Below, piece after piece: positions 23,036-32,950 of a stretch of DNA of 64,000 nucleotides (position 1 is the stretch's first letter; each line of letters starts with the position of its first letter). The position numbers were made by a program, and so were the translations under genes. The notes under the pieces are model-generated. The model worked only from the letters and a program-made list of their open reading frames with translations, made no database searches and was not told the DNA's origin. Origin of the DNA: Lepiota brunneoincarnata (taxonomy: Eukaryota; Basidiomycota; Agaricomycetes; Agaricales; Agaricaceae); assembly GCA_023014365.1 (NCBI GenBank), contig JAEBUN010000004.1, positions 1,488,001 to 1,552,000 of the forward strand, given 5' to 3'.

Positions 23036-24550
23036 ATGCCCAAATCACCCCGATCGTCCCCTGCCACTGCCAACCCCAAGCCCTCCGCTGACGACCTCAA
23101 CTCTCGCCTGTCCGACATCGCCCTCCGCAAGAAAAAAAACGCAGATGCGCAGGCAGCATTCAGGGCTCGGAGAGCTAATTACATAGCTACATTGGAAGAA
23201 ACAGGTTTGCTCCATCGTGTCAACTGCCTGCTATTTTTTTGTACTCACTCGCTACGCCCAGTCACCAGCCTCGAGTCCGTAGTTTTGCAATTGCAGGATT
23301 CCTGGCGAGAATCGCGTGCCGAATTACAAGAAGCCCGCCAGGAAATTCTCCGCTTGCAACACCAATGCCGGGAACGTGACAGGTTCTGGCGCGACCTCTG
23401 GGAGAACCGGAGGGCTGGTCCAACCCCTGATACCGACGACATTTCTCCCTCTCCATCATCCTTCTCTCCGCTTCATGGTCATCCCAGTGGTCTTGGTGTA
23501 CAAATGGGAAATCATCAGCTAGCACCTTATGGTCTCGACGGAGTGGCCTACCGACCGTCTGACGACACACCTCCATCCCAGCCAACATACACAAATCAGC
23601 AGGAGTTTTCAACGAACGGTACCAATTCATTGCCCTTCAACGAGGGCGAGGTCTCGGGCGATGGTTCTCACTGTCTGGTTCAACGGGTGGAAAAGGTCAA
23701 TCACTCTTTATTGATCTCAGGGTCCGCAGGCAGGGCTCCGCGATGGTCTTCCGTGGTGCAGGCCACAGGAGACAATAGCCCCGCGACTGTGTCCCATCCC
23801 CATCCTTGCTTATTCACCGAACCCCCCGCGCTGACTAACTCTCAGATGACCTATATCCCGCGCTTTCACAATGATGATCCTAAACTCGCTCTGGGTAACT
23901 TTGAGGCTGCCTCGTTTACGTTCAACGGAGATCGGTTCCCAGAGAGCCGGTCATTATCGCCCACTTCAACTCCAAGCTCTTCATCGTCCACTTCCGTCTC
24001 CTCCGCTTCTTACCCATACACCTTTCCGGATCCTGCACTCCCACAAGACAACTTTCGGCGCCCCTCCCATAATGCCGAGATGACCCTTCACGGTGGTACA
24101 GCCGACATCTCTATGGTACCTGGCGCAGAAACGGTCCGCTACCGCCTAGGATCTCGGCAACCAGTTTCTATGCCCGACCGCCCGACGCTACCTTTGACTC
24201 GACCAGGGAGTGCCAACGAGTCTCAGCACGAACGTGGCAGTAGCGACGGTGACTGTGCTTCATACTCCAATTCTCGCTTTCGCTCACGTAGAAGCATTCC
24301 TTTGCGCCCTTCCCGATCCCCTTCGCCAGGTACACCCACGCTATCATGTACGGTTGCCGTCATCAAGGCTCAAGCTTTCGGTGCTTTGAGACGCACGCGC
24401 ACCCGGACCAAGAAATCGACAGAAACTGCCGCACGCGTCGCAATGGATGTCCTGGAAGCCCGGGGTATTGGCATTAGCCCGACCCCTGTACATCGGCGAC
24501 GCGGGAGCCAAGATAACGACCCGGACATGACCCAACATCAGGATCGATGA
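23036..24550 (+). CDS. bZIP transcription factor (AP-1/Pap1-like basic region)
   Basis: Nuclear DNA-binding regulator. The basic region KKKNADAQAAFRARRANYI carries the N-x-x-A-Q-x-x-F-R pattern of fungal AP-1-like bZIPs. A leucine-rich coiled coil follows (TSLESVVLQLQDSWRESRAE, ILRLQHQCRERDRFWRDLW). One intron lies between them (donor after GAA ACA G, acceptor CGCCCAG near 23261), which keeps the zipper in frame. The unspliced frame also happens to be open. The rest is disordered and rich in Ser, Pro and Thr, with a basic C-terminal patch (RRTRTRTKK). No Cys-rich redox domain like that of Yap1/Pap1 is seen, so a redox role is not implied. The stop is TGA at 24548-24550. Confidence 0.87.
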   Translation: MPKSPRSSPATANPKPSADDLNSRLSDIALRKKKNADAQAAFRARRANYIATLEETGLLHRVNCLLFFCTHSLRPVTSLESVVLQLQDSWRESRAELQEARQEILRLQHQCRERDRFWRDLWENRRAGPTPDTDDISPSPSSFSPLHGHPSGLGVQMGNHQLAPYGLDGVAYRPSDDTPPSQPTYTNQQEFSTNGTNSLPFNEGEVSGDGSHCLVQRVEKVNHSLLISGSAGRAPRWSSVVQATGDNSPATVSHPHPCLFTEPPALTNSQMTYIPRFHNDDPKLALGNFEAASFTFNGDRFPESRSLSPTSTPSSSSSTSVSSASYPYTFPDPALPQDNFRRPSHNAEMTLHGGTADISMVPGAETVRYRLGSRQPVSMPDRPTLPLTRPGSANESQHERGSSDGDCASYSNSRFRSRRSIPLRPSRSPSPGTPTLSCTVAVIKAQAFGALRRTRTRTKKSTETAARVAMDVLEARGIGISPTPVHRRRGSQDNDPDMTQHQDR

Positions 24551-24918
24551 AAAACACCGCAATCACTACCGGTCTGCTACACTTGATCTTGCATCGCTTT
24601 TCGACTTTCGATCATTTCGCAATTTTGTACGGAACCATTATAGTCATGACTTTGTTTTAACAAAGGTTTTCCCACACACGGCATCTACACCGTGCATTAT
24701 CCAGATTATCCTAGGTGCCCCAGCTGTAGTACTTTTGATTGTAATATACCATCTTGTTGTATATACCTCCGAACATGGTTATTATCCTTGTCCACCAGAA
24801 GTGCCTAGTTTATGATAGGAATGGCAGCATCCCACGGGCCACGAATCTCGCTGAGGGAGCGGGAAGTCGCATGAGTATGTAGGTGATGGATGACACGGTG
24901 ATCAATCAAAACATGAGC
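24551..24918. other. convergent 3' spacer between bZIP and PIG-C
   Basis: AT-rich in part, no coding frame or RNA gene recognised. Presumably both 3' UTRs. Confidence 0.5.
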
Positions 24919-26028
24919 CTACTTTTTGAATTTTTGTGCCCAAACCAACATGGCGGGTGCCACAAAGGTTACGATAAAGAGCGTAGAGAAGCCAAGGTAG
25001 GCGAACGTATTCGAAACACATGCGGCAAGCACGACTGCGGAGGCACTCAACAGAATTGTCTGGGCGACCCATACTAAAACGGACGTTCCCTGGAGAGCGG
25101 CGGTGATTCCAAAGGTGCGGGGTTGCAGAATGGTGTGGTAAACACTTACTTGAATAAGCCGGCGGAGCATAGGGAAAAATGCGAAAGCCACGACTGAACA
25201 GAGCACAAGTGCGAATACAGACATGAATGTCGATAAGCGGGATGCTAAAACGACGGAGCCGGAGATGGCCGCGTTCATTGATAATACCGACGAGAGGCTG
25301 AATTGTGGACGGAGCAAGCAAAGTCAATGAATGGGTTGTTAGTGCCGAGTCATGGGAGAAGCAGTACCCGAGTTTCTCACCGTTCTTGCCCATGTTCATT
25401 TGTTGGCATGACGCTGTAGTCGGCTAGAAGCACATTCAGCATGAAGAGAATCGCGGACATTGCCCAGATCGAGTCTGAGGAAGTGGCAGCAGTCAATGTC
25501 CGTAGCACTGGCGAGAGTGACATCAGAGACAAGAAGACTAATATTGAGGATTTCAGAGTCTTGAGGTCTATTAGGGGTTGGAGCACACTACGGAGTTGCA
25601 TGTAGCTAGATTCTTACGCGTTGCCATAGGTGTTTGGCGGCTGCCAAAGGGGCCCTTGGCTTCCCGGGAGTTGAGCAAAGTCCAACAACCTGTAGCCGAC
25701 ACAGAAGGCGCCTATGGATGCCCACAGTAAACCGCGTGGATTGAGCGAACCTTCTTTCAAATGAAGGAAGATAGCTAGGAAGATGAAGATTGAGGCAACG
25801 TGCTGTGTAATTGCGCATGTCAGGAGCACGAGTGGCCAGTATGTGTATGGCCTGAAGTTTGCTGCAAAACCGTAACGGCTGAATGTCCAAACCACCAGAA
25901 CGATGCGACATCACCAACTCACGGTTTGTCTTCAGGGACTCTAGAAAATACTGTGGATGAACATAGTTGTCATCATATCCTTGCGATTTCCAGAGCACGT
26001 TCTCCCACTTGTGCTCATCAGGCTTCAT
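24919..26028 (-). CDS. GPI2: GPI-GlcNAc transferase subunit C (PIG-C / Gpi2)
   Basis: ER membrane subunit of the complex that adds GlcNAc to phosphatidylinositol, the first step of GPI-anchor synthesis. The start reads MKPDEHKWENVLWKSQGYDD, then NFRPYTYWPLVLLTCAITQH, LLDFAQLPGSQGPL, TLKSSILVFLSLMSLSPVLR, ATSSDSIWAMSAILFMLNVL, MNAAISGSVVLASRLSTFM and a C-terminal hydrophobic block ending WAQKFKK and TAG at 24919-24921. About eight membrane helices, as in the family. The join after TYGN is irregular: a frame-keeping splice needs the intron to start GCGTAAG (about 25620), either a GC donor or two extra bases before a GT donor. An upstream in-frame ATG at 26070, beyond a G run, is a less likely start. 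Confidence 0.9.
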
Positions 26029-26354
26029 GTATGGGGGGGGGCCAATGTGCAAGCGGCGGTGATCAAGCAAGTTTATTTTCAGGGTAAGGAGTTACGATGC
26101 CGCATCTCACGGTCATCTACTCTAAGTAAACAGCCATCCTAACCCTGTAAAGGTCTGGCCAGCATGCCCAGTGTATGATATTTCCTTCCCTGGCGTAGCT
26201 TATTGGATGTCTGATAGCCACACAAGGAGGTCGGGAAGTACTCCAACCAACCCCCCTAAAATGGTATAATTCAACGCAAGAAGCAACCAAACCGCACCTC
26301 GAGGTGCGGAATGACTGTAGTAAGCTAAGGATTAATCCCACTATAACACATAAC
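26029..26354. other. spacer upstream of PIG-C
   Basis: No supported gene. Contains the PIG-C leader and a G run at 26033-26041. Confidence 0.45.
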
Positions 26355-26715
26355 TCAGCCCTGCAGATACGAGGAAGACTGCAGGACAAACTCACCACTA
26401 ACTGTTCCCGCTCCAGAGTTGGAGGTGCCGCTGATCTCTTCCTGTCCTGTTCCAGTCTGGTGGAAAGATGACCCGCCTGGGGGTTGGATGGGTTGACCCC
26501 CCTCTTCTTGGCCTGATGGTATGCTCGAGAACAGGAAGGCGGAAATAAAGAACTTGGAGACTGACTGTGTTCAGGCGACGTTCTGCTGCATCCGCTGCCG
26601 CTTGTCGAGGATTACCAGGAAAAGACGCTGGAGGGTCTCCGTCGGCAGGATTTGAGCGGCCCAATACACGATGGCCACCCGCGTAGTTTTGCTGCCTTGA
26701 ACAAAGAGATCCCAT
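26355..26715 (-). CDS. small SVIP-like protein, likely N-myristoylated
   Basis: Exon 1 reads MGSLCSRQQNYAGGHRVLG and on to NPRQAAADAAERRLNT. After an intron (GTCAGT to CCATCAG) exon 2 reads AKKRGVNPSNPQAGHLSTRL and EQDRKRSAAPPTLEREQLV. The start Met-Gly followed by Ser/Cys is a myristoylation plus palmitoylation signal. The Ala/Arg-rich AAADAAERRL helix followed by a basic Asn/Pro stretch resembles the SVIP (small VCP-interacting protein) type of membrane-tethered peptide, which binds the p97/Cdc48 ATPase. This is a resemblance by pattern only. A final intron after QLV would end the protein at TGA 26355-26357; without it the frame runs to 26117. About 87 residues. Adjacent genes run the same way. 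Confidence 0.65.
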
Positions 26716-26809
26716 ATCAAGTGAGAAACCACGATAATGCTGTCACCATCCACCATTTGTCACGCGACACGTGCGCTTAGAGCACATGCATTATGACTAT
26801 GTACACACA

Positions 26810-27592
26810 TTATGAACGAGAGGGTCTATCGGAGAATGTCAGGCCATCGCCATGGGATAGTCTCTCATAGTCTGAACCTGGGCCAAACTGATCCCCAGGC
26901 CTTCCAGGAGCCCATGCCTGGTTGAAGTATGTATCTTTGAATGCAAGCTTCTCGGGTTGAGGGGTAGATCCAAAAATCTCTCACCTCCCACCATCTTCTT
27001 CCATTGTGCCAAGGCAATTCCGAGGCCAGGCCAGCTTTCGCGATGCGACTCTTGACACCTGCGGCCAAAAGAAGACCAAAGACAGTCAATACAAAGAGGG
27101 TGACGACTAGTTGATCGCGAGGAGAGTCGCGTTCTGCTCTTACTGTCGTCAGCAAGGTCGTGAAACCGAGTGGAACACACCCACGGAAACATCTTGCTTC
27201 GACGTCCCCCTCTTTACCAGTGGCAGTGTCGGGATTGGTATCACCTATCGAGGCACCATTACAGATCGGTAGGTTTTGGTTAAGACACCACTGCTTTGTG
27301 CAGGATAGACATGGCTGAGAGGGATTATCGGGCACATCGAGAGGTATTATCTTGTAGGTCGATTGAAAGCATATGCCTGAAATCAACAGTAAGAAGAGAA
27401 AAGGGGGGGGCTTGTTGGTTGAATGCTGAGCCGGACATTTGCAAAAGCTCGTAGCTTCCCATTTTTTGAGAACGGCAGTAACCCTGGACTGTAAATAGGG
27501 TAAGCGGTGGGGTTGCGAGCCGAAAGAGAGATTCAACAGACGGTGAATGAGAGAAGAGAGAGGACAAGGAGGCAGAGGGTAGAGGACTGCAT
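26810..27592 (-). CDS. unknown secreted or single-pass membrane protein with Cys motif
   Basis: Exon 1 starts MQSSTLCLLVLSLLSFTV, a clear signal peptide. After an intron with a strong pyrimidine tract the protein continues ICFQSTYKIIPLDVPDNPSQ, PCLSCTKQWCLNQNLPICN and GDTNPDTATGKEGDVEARCF. It then carries RDSPRDQLVVTLFVLTVFGL, a membrane helix, a basic KSRIAKAG and a polar tail ending LSHGDGLTFSDRPSRS with TAA at 26810-26812. Six Cys in the lumenal part (four within the PCLSCTKQWCLNQNLPIC block) and one helix suggest a type I membrane protein of the secretory pathway. I do not recognise a named family. The first donor is non-ideal (GTTGAA), so the exact join after the signal peptide is uncertain. 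It diverges from Arp1 with 96 bp between starts. Confidence 0.7.
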
Positions 27593-27688
27593 GGCTGTTG
27601 GTCGTGAAGCAAGCGCGTCGCTGAAAATGGCAGCGCGTCACATCCTCTCTCTCGCTCTCAACTTCCCTCCTAGCACCCGCACACCGGG
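27593..27688. promoter_or_regulatory. bidirectional promoter between unknown secretory protein and Arp1
   Basis: A 96-bp start-to-start interval with a CT-rich stretch (CTCTCTCGCTCTCAACTTCC) reading toward Arp1. No TATA element is visible. Confidence 0.4.
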
Positions 27689-29248
27689 ATGTCCACAGAG
27701 TTTGATGATGTCCTGACGAACCAGCCCGTCGTCATCGACAATGTCTGTCTTCTCTCTCCCTTTACATTTCCCTATTCACCCTCTAATCGGGCCATCTATC
27801 TATAGGGTTCTGGTACAATCAAGGCTGGTTTTGCTGGCCAGGACCGTCCAAAATGCTTCTTCCCTTCGTTGTATGCTTCATTCAACTCTCATTTTCCAAT
27901 CTGACAACCAACCACTAGTGTCGGACGCCCGAAGCATGTACGCGTCATGGCCGGGGCCCTCGAGGGCGATGTATTCATAGGACGACGCGCTCAAGAATTT
28001 CGTGGGCTGCTCAAGATAAAATACCCTATGGAACACTGGTATCGTAACCGACTGGGATGATATGGAGCGGATTTGGCATTGGATTTATGCAGAGGAGCTC
28101 GGAACCTTGAGCGAAGAAGTGTGTGTTTCTGGCACGCAACCCTCGCTATCTGAGCCTTACATGTTCCAGCACCCCGTTCTTCTGACAGAAGCTCCCCTCA
28201 ATCCGAGGAGTAATAGGGACGTTGCAGCTCAGATATTGTTTGATACTTTTAACATTCCAGCCCTCTTCACTTCCGTTCAAGCCGTGTTGTCACTGTCTGT
28301 AGTCTGGCGGCCTAAATTTTGCGTGAATCTGACATCTTAACGTCGATATAGATACGCATCAGGGCGGACAACCGGTATTGTTCTCGATTCAGGTGACGGT
28401 GTTACACATGCCGTGCCCGTCTTTGAAGGATTCTCAATGCCACACGCCATTCGCCGCATCGACGTTGCTGGAAGGTATGTTGATACCATCCTGAAGGTTC
28501 CTTTATACTAATGTCATTAAAAGGGACGTCACAGACCACCTCCAGCTGCTTTTGCGCAAGGCAGGACACCACCTCCACACGACCGCAGAGCGTGAAGTGG
28601 TTCGGACGATGAAGGAAAAGTGCTGCTATATAGCGCTGAATCCGGCAAAGGAGGAGAAGGACTCTTTGGGACGGGCAGAAGAGTTCAGGCTCCCAGACGG
28701 GAATGTTGTTCAAGTATGCTCAATTTCCCGTAGCCTCAGTCCCGTTTCTAATTACCTCTAAAGCTTGGACCCGAACGTTTCCGTGCACCTGAAATTCTAT
28801 TTAATCCCGAGCTGATCGGTCAGGAATATGTAGGTGTTCATCAGGTTGTCGTAGACTCAATCAACCGCGTCGATTTGGACCTTCGCAAGAGTCTCTTCTC
28901 CAATATTGTCCTAAGTGGTGGTAGCACCTTGTGCAAAGGTAAACTATATATTTAGATTGGCTCAATGTCTGCTCACTTTCTGCTCAATAGGGTTTGGAGA
29001 CCGCCTTCTCAACGAAGTCAAGAGGCTTGCGCTCAAAGATATCAAGATCAAGATCTATGCTCCTCCTGAACGCAAATATTCAACCTGGATAGGCGGGTCC
29101 ATCTTGGCTGGGCTGAATACTTTCAAGAAGGTACTTTGAAATCCAACCGTCCTCAGCCCAGATATCAAACAACAGTTTTCAGATGTGGGTTTCAGCCGAG
29201 GAGTATCAAGAAGACCCAGACATCATCCATAAAAAGGCTGGATTCTGA
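27689..29248 (+). CDS. ARP1: actin-related protein Arp1 (centractin), one frame break
   Basis: Forms the short filament of dynactin that partners cytoplasmic dynein. It starts [18 protein letters not shown], then [143 protein letters not shown] and [14 protein letters not shown], ending KKAGF. The family length and ATP-binding blocks are complete. One extra base lies in CACTGGTATC near 28037: frame 1 runs into a stop, while the invariant HGIVTDWDD needs the +1 frame and no GT-AG intron fits. Seven or so short introns. Confidence 0.95.
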
Positions 29249-29523
29249 GGGTTAGATTTGTATTATACGTTACGCCCTGCTCTTGCTTTAAGTATCTGCA
29301 CTGGTCATTCGATAGATCGATACCCCTGCACTTCTTGTGCACATCCATAATTTACACTACCATTATTCCTAGGGCGTTCCTTGTTTCTTCATTACCTGAC
29401 AAATGCATGGTATTCGGGGGGTTGTGGATACAGAACATACATGAGAAGAAACTCCGGCAGCTTTCGACCCATAGATTATATGCAGACCAAGAGAGTGAAG
29501 ACGCCGAATCCAATGCCCAACCT

Positions 29524-30217
29524 TTATTTGCCTTTCTTCGTGGCTTCGGAGGCCTTGGCCTTTTTGGTACCACGGAACTAGAGAAACAAGTCAGCGAATG
29601 AACAATTCTGGTAGCAAGTCCCGGTTTTTACCTTCTTGGCACGATTCTTGCGCTCCTTCCGCAGCTTACGCGAGGGCTTCTCGGCTTTTGGTACAAGTCC
29701 TGCCTGTCAATATATATCAACAACGACGTCCAACGAGCAGGAAGCCATATCACACACCCGGACAAGACGGTGCTTGGGTTCAAACTTCTTCTGGGCTGTC
29801 TCGTCATCATAAATCAATGCAAAGCCAGTGCTCCTTCCACCACCGAACTGTGTCCGAAGCCCGAACGCAACTACCCGGTCCTTGTTCACTTTATAGAGGG
29901 CAGCAAGCTTTTCAGAGAGGTCGGTCTTCGAGACATTGGGCCGACCGGGATGGAGAACGTCAACAACAAATTGACGGCGCTGACAGAAGACGGTTGGTGA
30001 TGAACTTGCGTGTTCGTAGGGTTATGGGCGAGGAGTCGGCCTGAAATGCGATGGATCAGTCTCTCGAAATATCTCCTGATATCCTCTGCCCATTTCAACG
30101 TATGATCCTTGCATTGCGCAATGTCTGGTAAGGACTTCGTTCCATCCAGCTTCCATTATTAATTATCCCAGCTACCGCCACTCCGAGGAAAAAGGCATTT
30201 AAATTTCAACTTACCAT
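29524..30217 (-). CDS. RPS24: 40S ribosomal protein eS24, one frame break
   Basis: Small-subunit ribosomal protein. Exon 1 contains only the ATG (30215-30217), followed directly by GTAAGT. Exon 2 begins after CAG with [19 protein letters not shown]. After one extra base near 29978-29984 it continues [40 protein letters not shown] and [20 protein letters not shown], then PKHRLVR. The last exons give [20 protein letters not shown] and [19 protein letters not shown] at 29524-29526. The break is in a stretch that is nearly invariant in this protein, and a ribosomal protein cannot be lost, so an assembly error is likely. ATG-only first exons are also known for this gene in other eukaryotes. Confidence 0.95.
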
Positions 30218-30747
30218 GCTAGCAGCCTGCCGTAGCTCTGTTGAAAGTCAGCAACAAAAGTATGAGCCGGCGCGACGAGCTTACCTTGTTCTTGAGGTCG
30301 TCGAGACTGATGCTGACGATAGTGCGAAGAAATATAGGTGGCTGATAAAACTGCACAGTTTTCCGGCGTTTTCCGAGATACATTGATTGATAAGTCACGA
30401 GATAGGGTCAAGACGTGTGATATCTCGATTCTCTCATAAATATATTAGCAGCTGTCTTTACAGCAGTAGCCTTATTAAATATCAGGCTTTCGCTTCAGCA
30501 CTTCCGCTCCAGATCTCAGAAGAATCGAGTGTTGTTTCAACCGGCAAATACTGAATGCTGTAAGCAGTCGCGAGAGTCCGAGTCCCCGAGCGAGAGGAGA
30601 CAAAAATGTATAGCAGGGGAGGTTGGATAGTACAATACGATGCATCTTCACGTGCAAAACAAAGTTAGAATGTTCAGTATAGGTAGACAAGTGTACAACA
30701 CCAGGGACAAAGGCGCATGAATCACATCGGGGGAGTTACCATCGAAG
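30218..30747. other. spacer upstream of eS24
   Basis: No gene supported. Contains the eS24 promoter and, at its right end, the 3' UTR of the next minus-strand gene. CACGTG occurs at 30649-30654. Confidence 0.45.
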
Positions 30748-31590
30748 TCAGAAGCAGATGCCTAAGATTCCAAGACCGGATTTACAAGCCAGTAACAGGG
30801 TAATTCGGACGCATTCTGTCAGGAGAGGGTTGAGGCTGTTGAGGATGAGGTCACTCAGGTTTTCCACGGCATTGAGCAAGTCGTCGAGGATACACTTGAT
30901 CTCATAGACAACTGAAAAAGAAATCAGGAGCATATATGCGTGATAAAACGAGTCGCTTACTTGGCCCAAGTATGGGACCAAGCCCAGGAATTGAGGAGAC
31001 AACCAGGTCGACATAAACCAGGGTGTTCTTGTGCAGATTAACGAGTTCTTTGAGCGTCGTTTCAAGATCATTGTTAGGATCGTAATATGCTAGGCCTTTG
31101 TCACGTCCGAGATAGTCAAGCCCAGATTGAATGCACAGTAGACAAGTCTTGTAGTCAGCCAAACGATCAACGAAGGCATCCTCAATGCCAGACGATTGTC
31201 CAGAGAGTTTGTCTGGCAAGGGATCAAATCAGGTATTATAGACCTTGTTCATCGATACATACGCAGTTCCGTTGAGCTGGCCACTGCATCTTGATAACAA
31301 TTAACCACGCTGCGATACGCATCTTCAAATCGCTTTCGCGTGACCGGTGATGTTCGTTCTCCAAGGTCAGAGGCAGTTAGAATTTGAGGAACCCGAACGA
31401 CCAAACTACTGTCCAGAGAATGACGAAAATTCTCGTTCCCAGATAATGACTTGTGGTCGGAAACCGCCGACGCGGCAGGACGCAGAACAGGGGATGCCAG
31501 GGAGGTGAGTGTGCCGGTGAAGATCCCCGCCAAGATAGCATATACTACAGCGCGCAGCACTATGAGGGAGCGAAGGAGTGGTGAAGTCAT
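30748..31590 (-). CDS. unknown secretory-pathway protein with hydrophobic ends
   Basis: The N-terminus MTSPLLRSLIVLRAVVYAIL is a signal peptide or anchor. A helical middle follows (RKRFEDAYRSVVNCYQDAVA; SGIEDAFVDRLADYKTCLLC; TTLKELVNLHKNTLVYVDLV). The C-terminus is amphipathic to hydrophobic (LDDLLNAVENLSDLILNSLN, ITLLLACKSGLGILGICF). Two introns (GTATGT to CTTGCCAG; GTAAGC to TTTTTCAG) join three exons in one frame. I do not recognise the family. About 245 residues. It could be an extracellular helical protein or a membrane-tethered one; nothing in its neighbours points to a role. Confidence 0.65.
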
Positions 31591-32014
31591 GGCAAGTAAC
31601 GAGCGACTGGCGCTAGTGGAACGGAGACAGAATTATGAAACCAAGTTATTGCACACCTGAAGATCACAAGTTCGGACACAAGCATATATATGGGCAGGTC
31701 CTGTTTGTTGACCTTTGGCAGGACGTGTCATGTGACCCAGAGAAGAAATACGCGATATATAAACGTCCGTGTTATCCACACGCCGATAATCTACAACTAT
31801 CGACAGCGGATGGATACAATGTATTTTGAAATAGAAGGGTCTTTACGCAGAAAAAGTAAATTAGTGACAAAACGACCGAGTCCATAGTGTTCCAACTGCT
31901 AAGTAAAGAACGTGGGGCGAAACTGAATAGGAGTATTCAAGTTCATGTCCAAGTCGAGTCCGAGGTCTGGTCAGGGTGTGCCATACGGAGAGGATACGCA
32001 GCCCTCCAGGTAAA
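31591..32014. other. spacer between two minus-strand genes
   Basis: No supported gene. Short open frames on plus lack motifs and overlap the upstream region of the gene that starts at 31590. Confidence 0.45.
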
Positions 32015-32950
32015 TTAAAATGGGATGCACGATTGCCTATCGTAAGACGGTCGGAAGCCACTCGCACAGGTGTAGACTGGAAGAAATGTCAATATTTCCT
32101 ACACCCAACGAATTATCAAGGAATACATACCGACACAACGTCCTTCTTCGCAGCCAACATTCCAAGAACCTTTGATCGCATTACAGTTCTGGCCTTGGTT
32201 CGCCGAGGCACAACCGCCGCAAGATTCAAGTTCTACCGAGGTATCGAGGCATTCATATTCACCATTAGTGAAGCCAGGAATAGGGCATGCTTCGAGACCA
32301 CCGGGACAGCGGCTAAGACGGGATGCGCGGGGGCTGCGCTTCCTATGCCAATTCTTTCCACTCCCGTCCCAGCCTTTGCCACCGTAATCCTTCCCGTCCT
32401 TGCTGTGGTCATTGCCATAGCCCTTTCCACCCTTATTGCCGTGATCCTTATCATGGTCCTTACCATGATCCTTTCCATCTTCACACTTTCCGTCCCCATA
32501 CTTTCCACCTTTTCCCTTATCGTGACATGGCTCTGTGGGTTTAGTGGATGGCTTAGGGGTGGTATGGGTAGGTGTGGGTTTGGGCAAAGGCAAGCACTTG
32601 TAGAGCGCAGGATACCATTTGCAATCTTTGGGACACTGCGGTTCGGGCCCGTGGTCGGGGGGAGCGTGGTGGGGGACACAGCAGCCCTGTTGGTTACTCC
32701 AATAGTAACCAGTCGGAGGGCAGTAGCTACCCTTAGGAGGAGGAGGAGGCTTAGGAATACCTCCGTGGGGCAAGCAGCAATTTTTGTCCTTCCACCTTTT
32801 AGAGTGTGAGTATAATCTGTCAAAAAACTGGTAGATGGGATTGTACCAAAACTCGGTATTTTTACAGCTGCTTGGTCCTGACTTCACGTAGGTCGATGTA
32901 ACGAAAGGGATAAGGCTGGAGAGAGCAAGAAAGGCAACACCGAAGCGCAT
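32015..32950 (-). CDS. PriA-like secreted cysteine-rich protein
   Basis: The signal peptide MRFGVAFLALSSLIPFVTST is followed by a Cys/Pro-rich segment (GSYCPPTGYYWSNQQGCC; CKWYPALYKCLPLP). Then comes a Lys/Asp/His/Gly low-complexity stretch of DGKDHGKDHDK type, a Lys-Arg site (KRSPR) that could be cut by a Kex2-type protease, and the conserved PriA domain: CPGGLEACPIPGFTNGEYEC, LESCGGCAS, NCNAIKGSWNVGCEEGRC. An intron (GTATGT to TTTCCAG) then joins VYTCASGFRPSYDRQSCIPF with TAA at 32015-32017. PriA-type proteins are abundant in mushrooms and were first noted in fruiting Lentinula; the biochemical function is not established. The Cys spacing is complete. The His/Asp/Lys tract may bind metal ions, which is inference. 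Confidence 0.85.

Noticed and set aside
31976..32809. Long plus-strand open frame opposite the PriA-like gene
   Set aside because: It is the shadow of the Asp/His/Lys-rich minus-strand coding sequence; hydrophobic composition is a result of reading GAC/GAT/AAG codons backwards.
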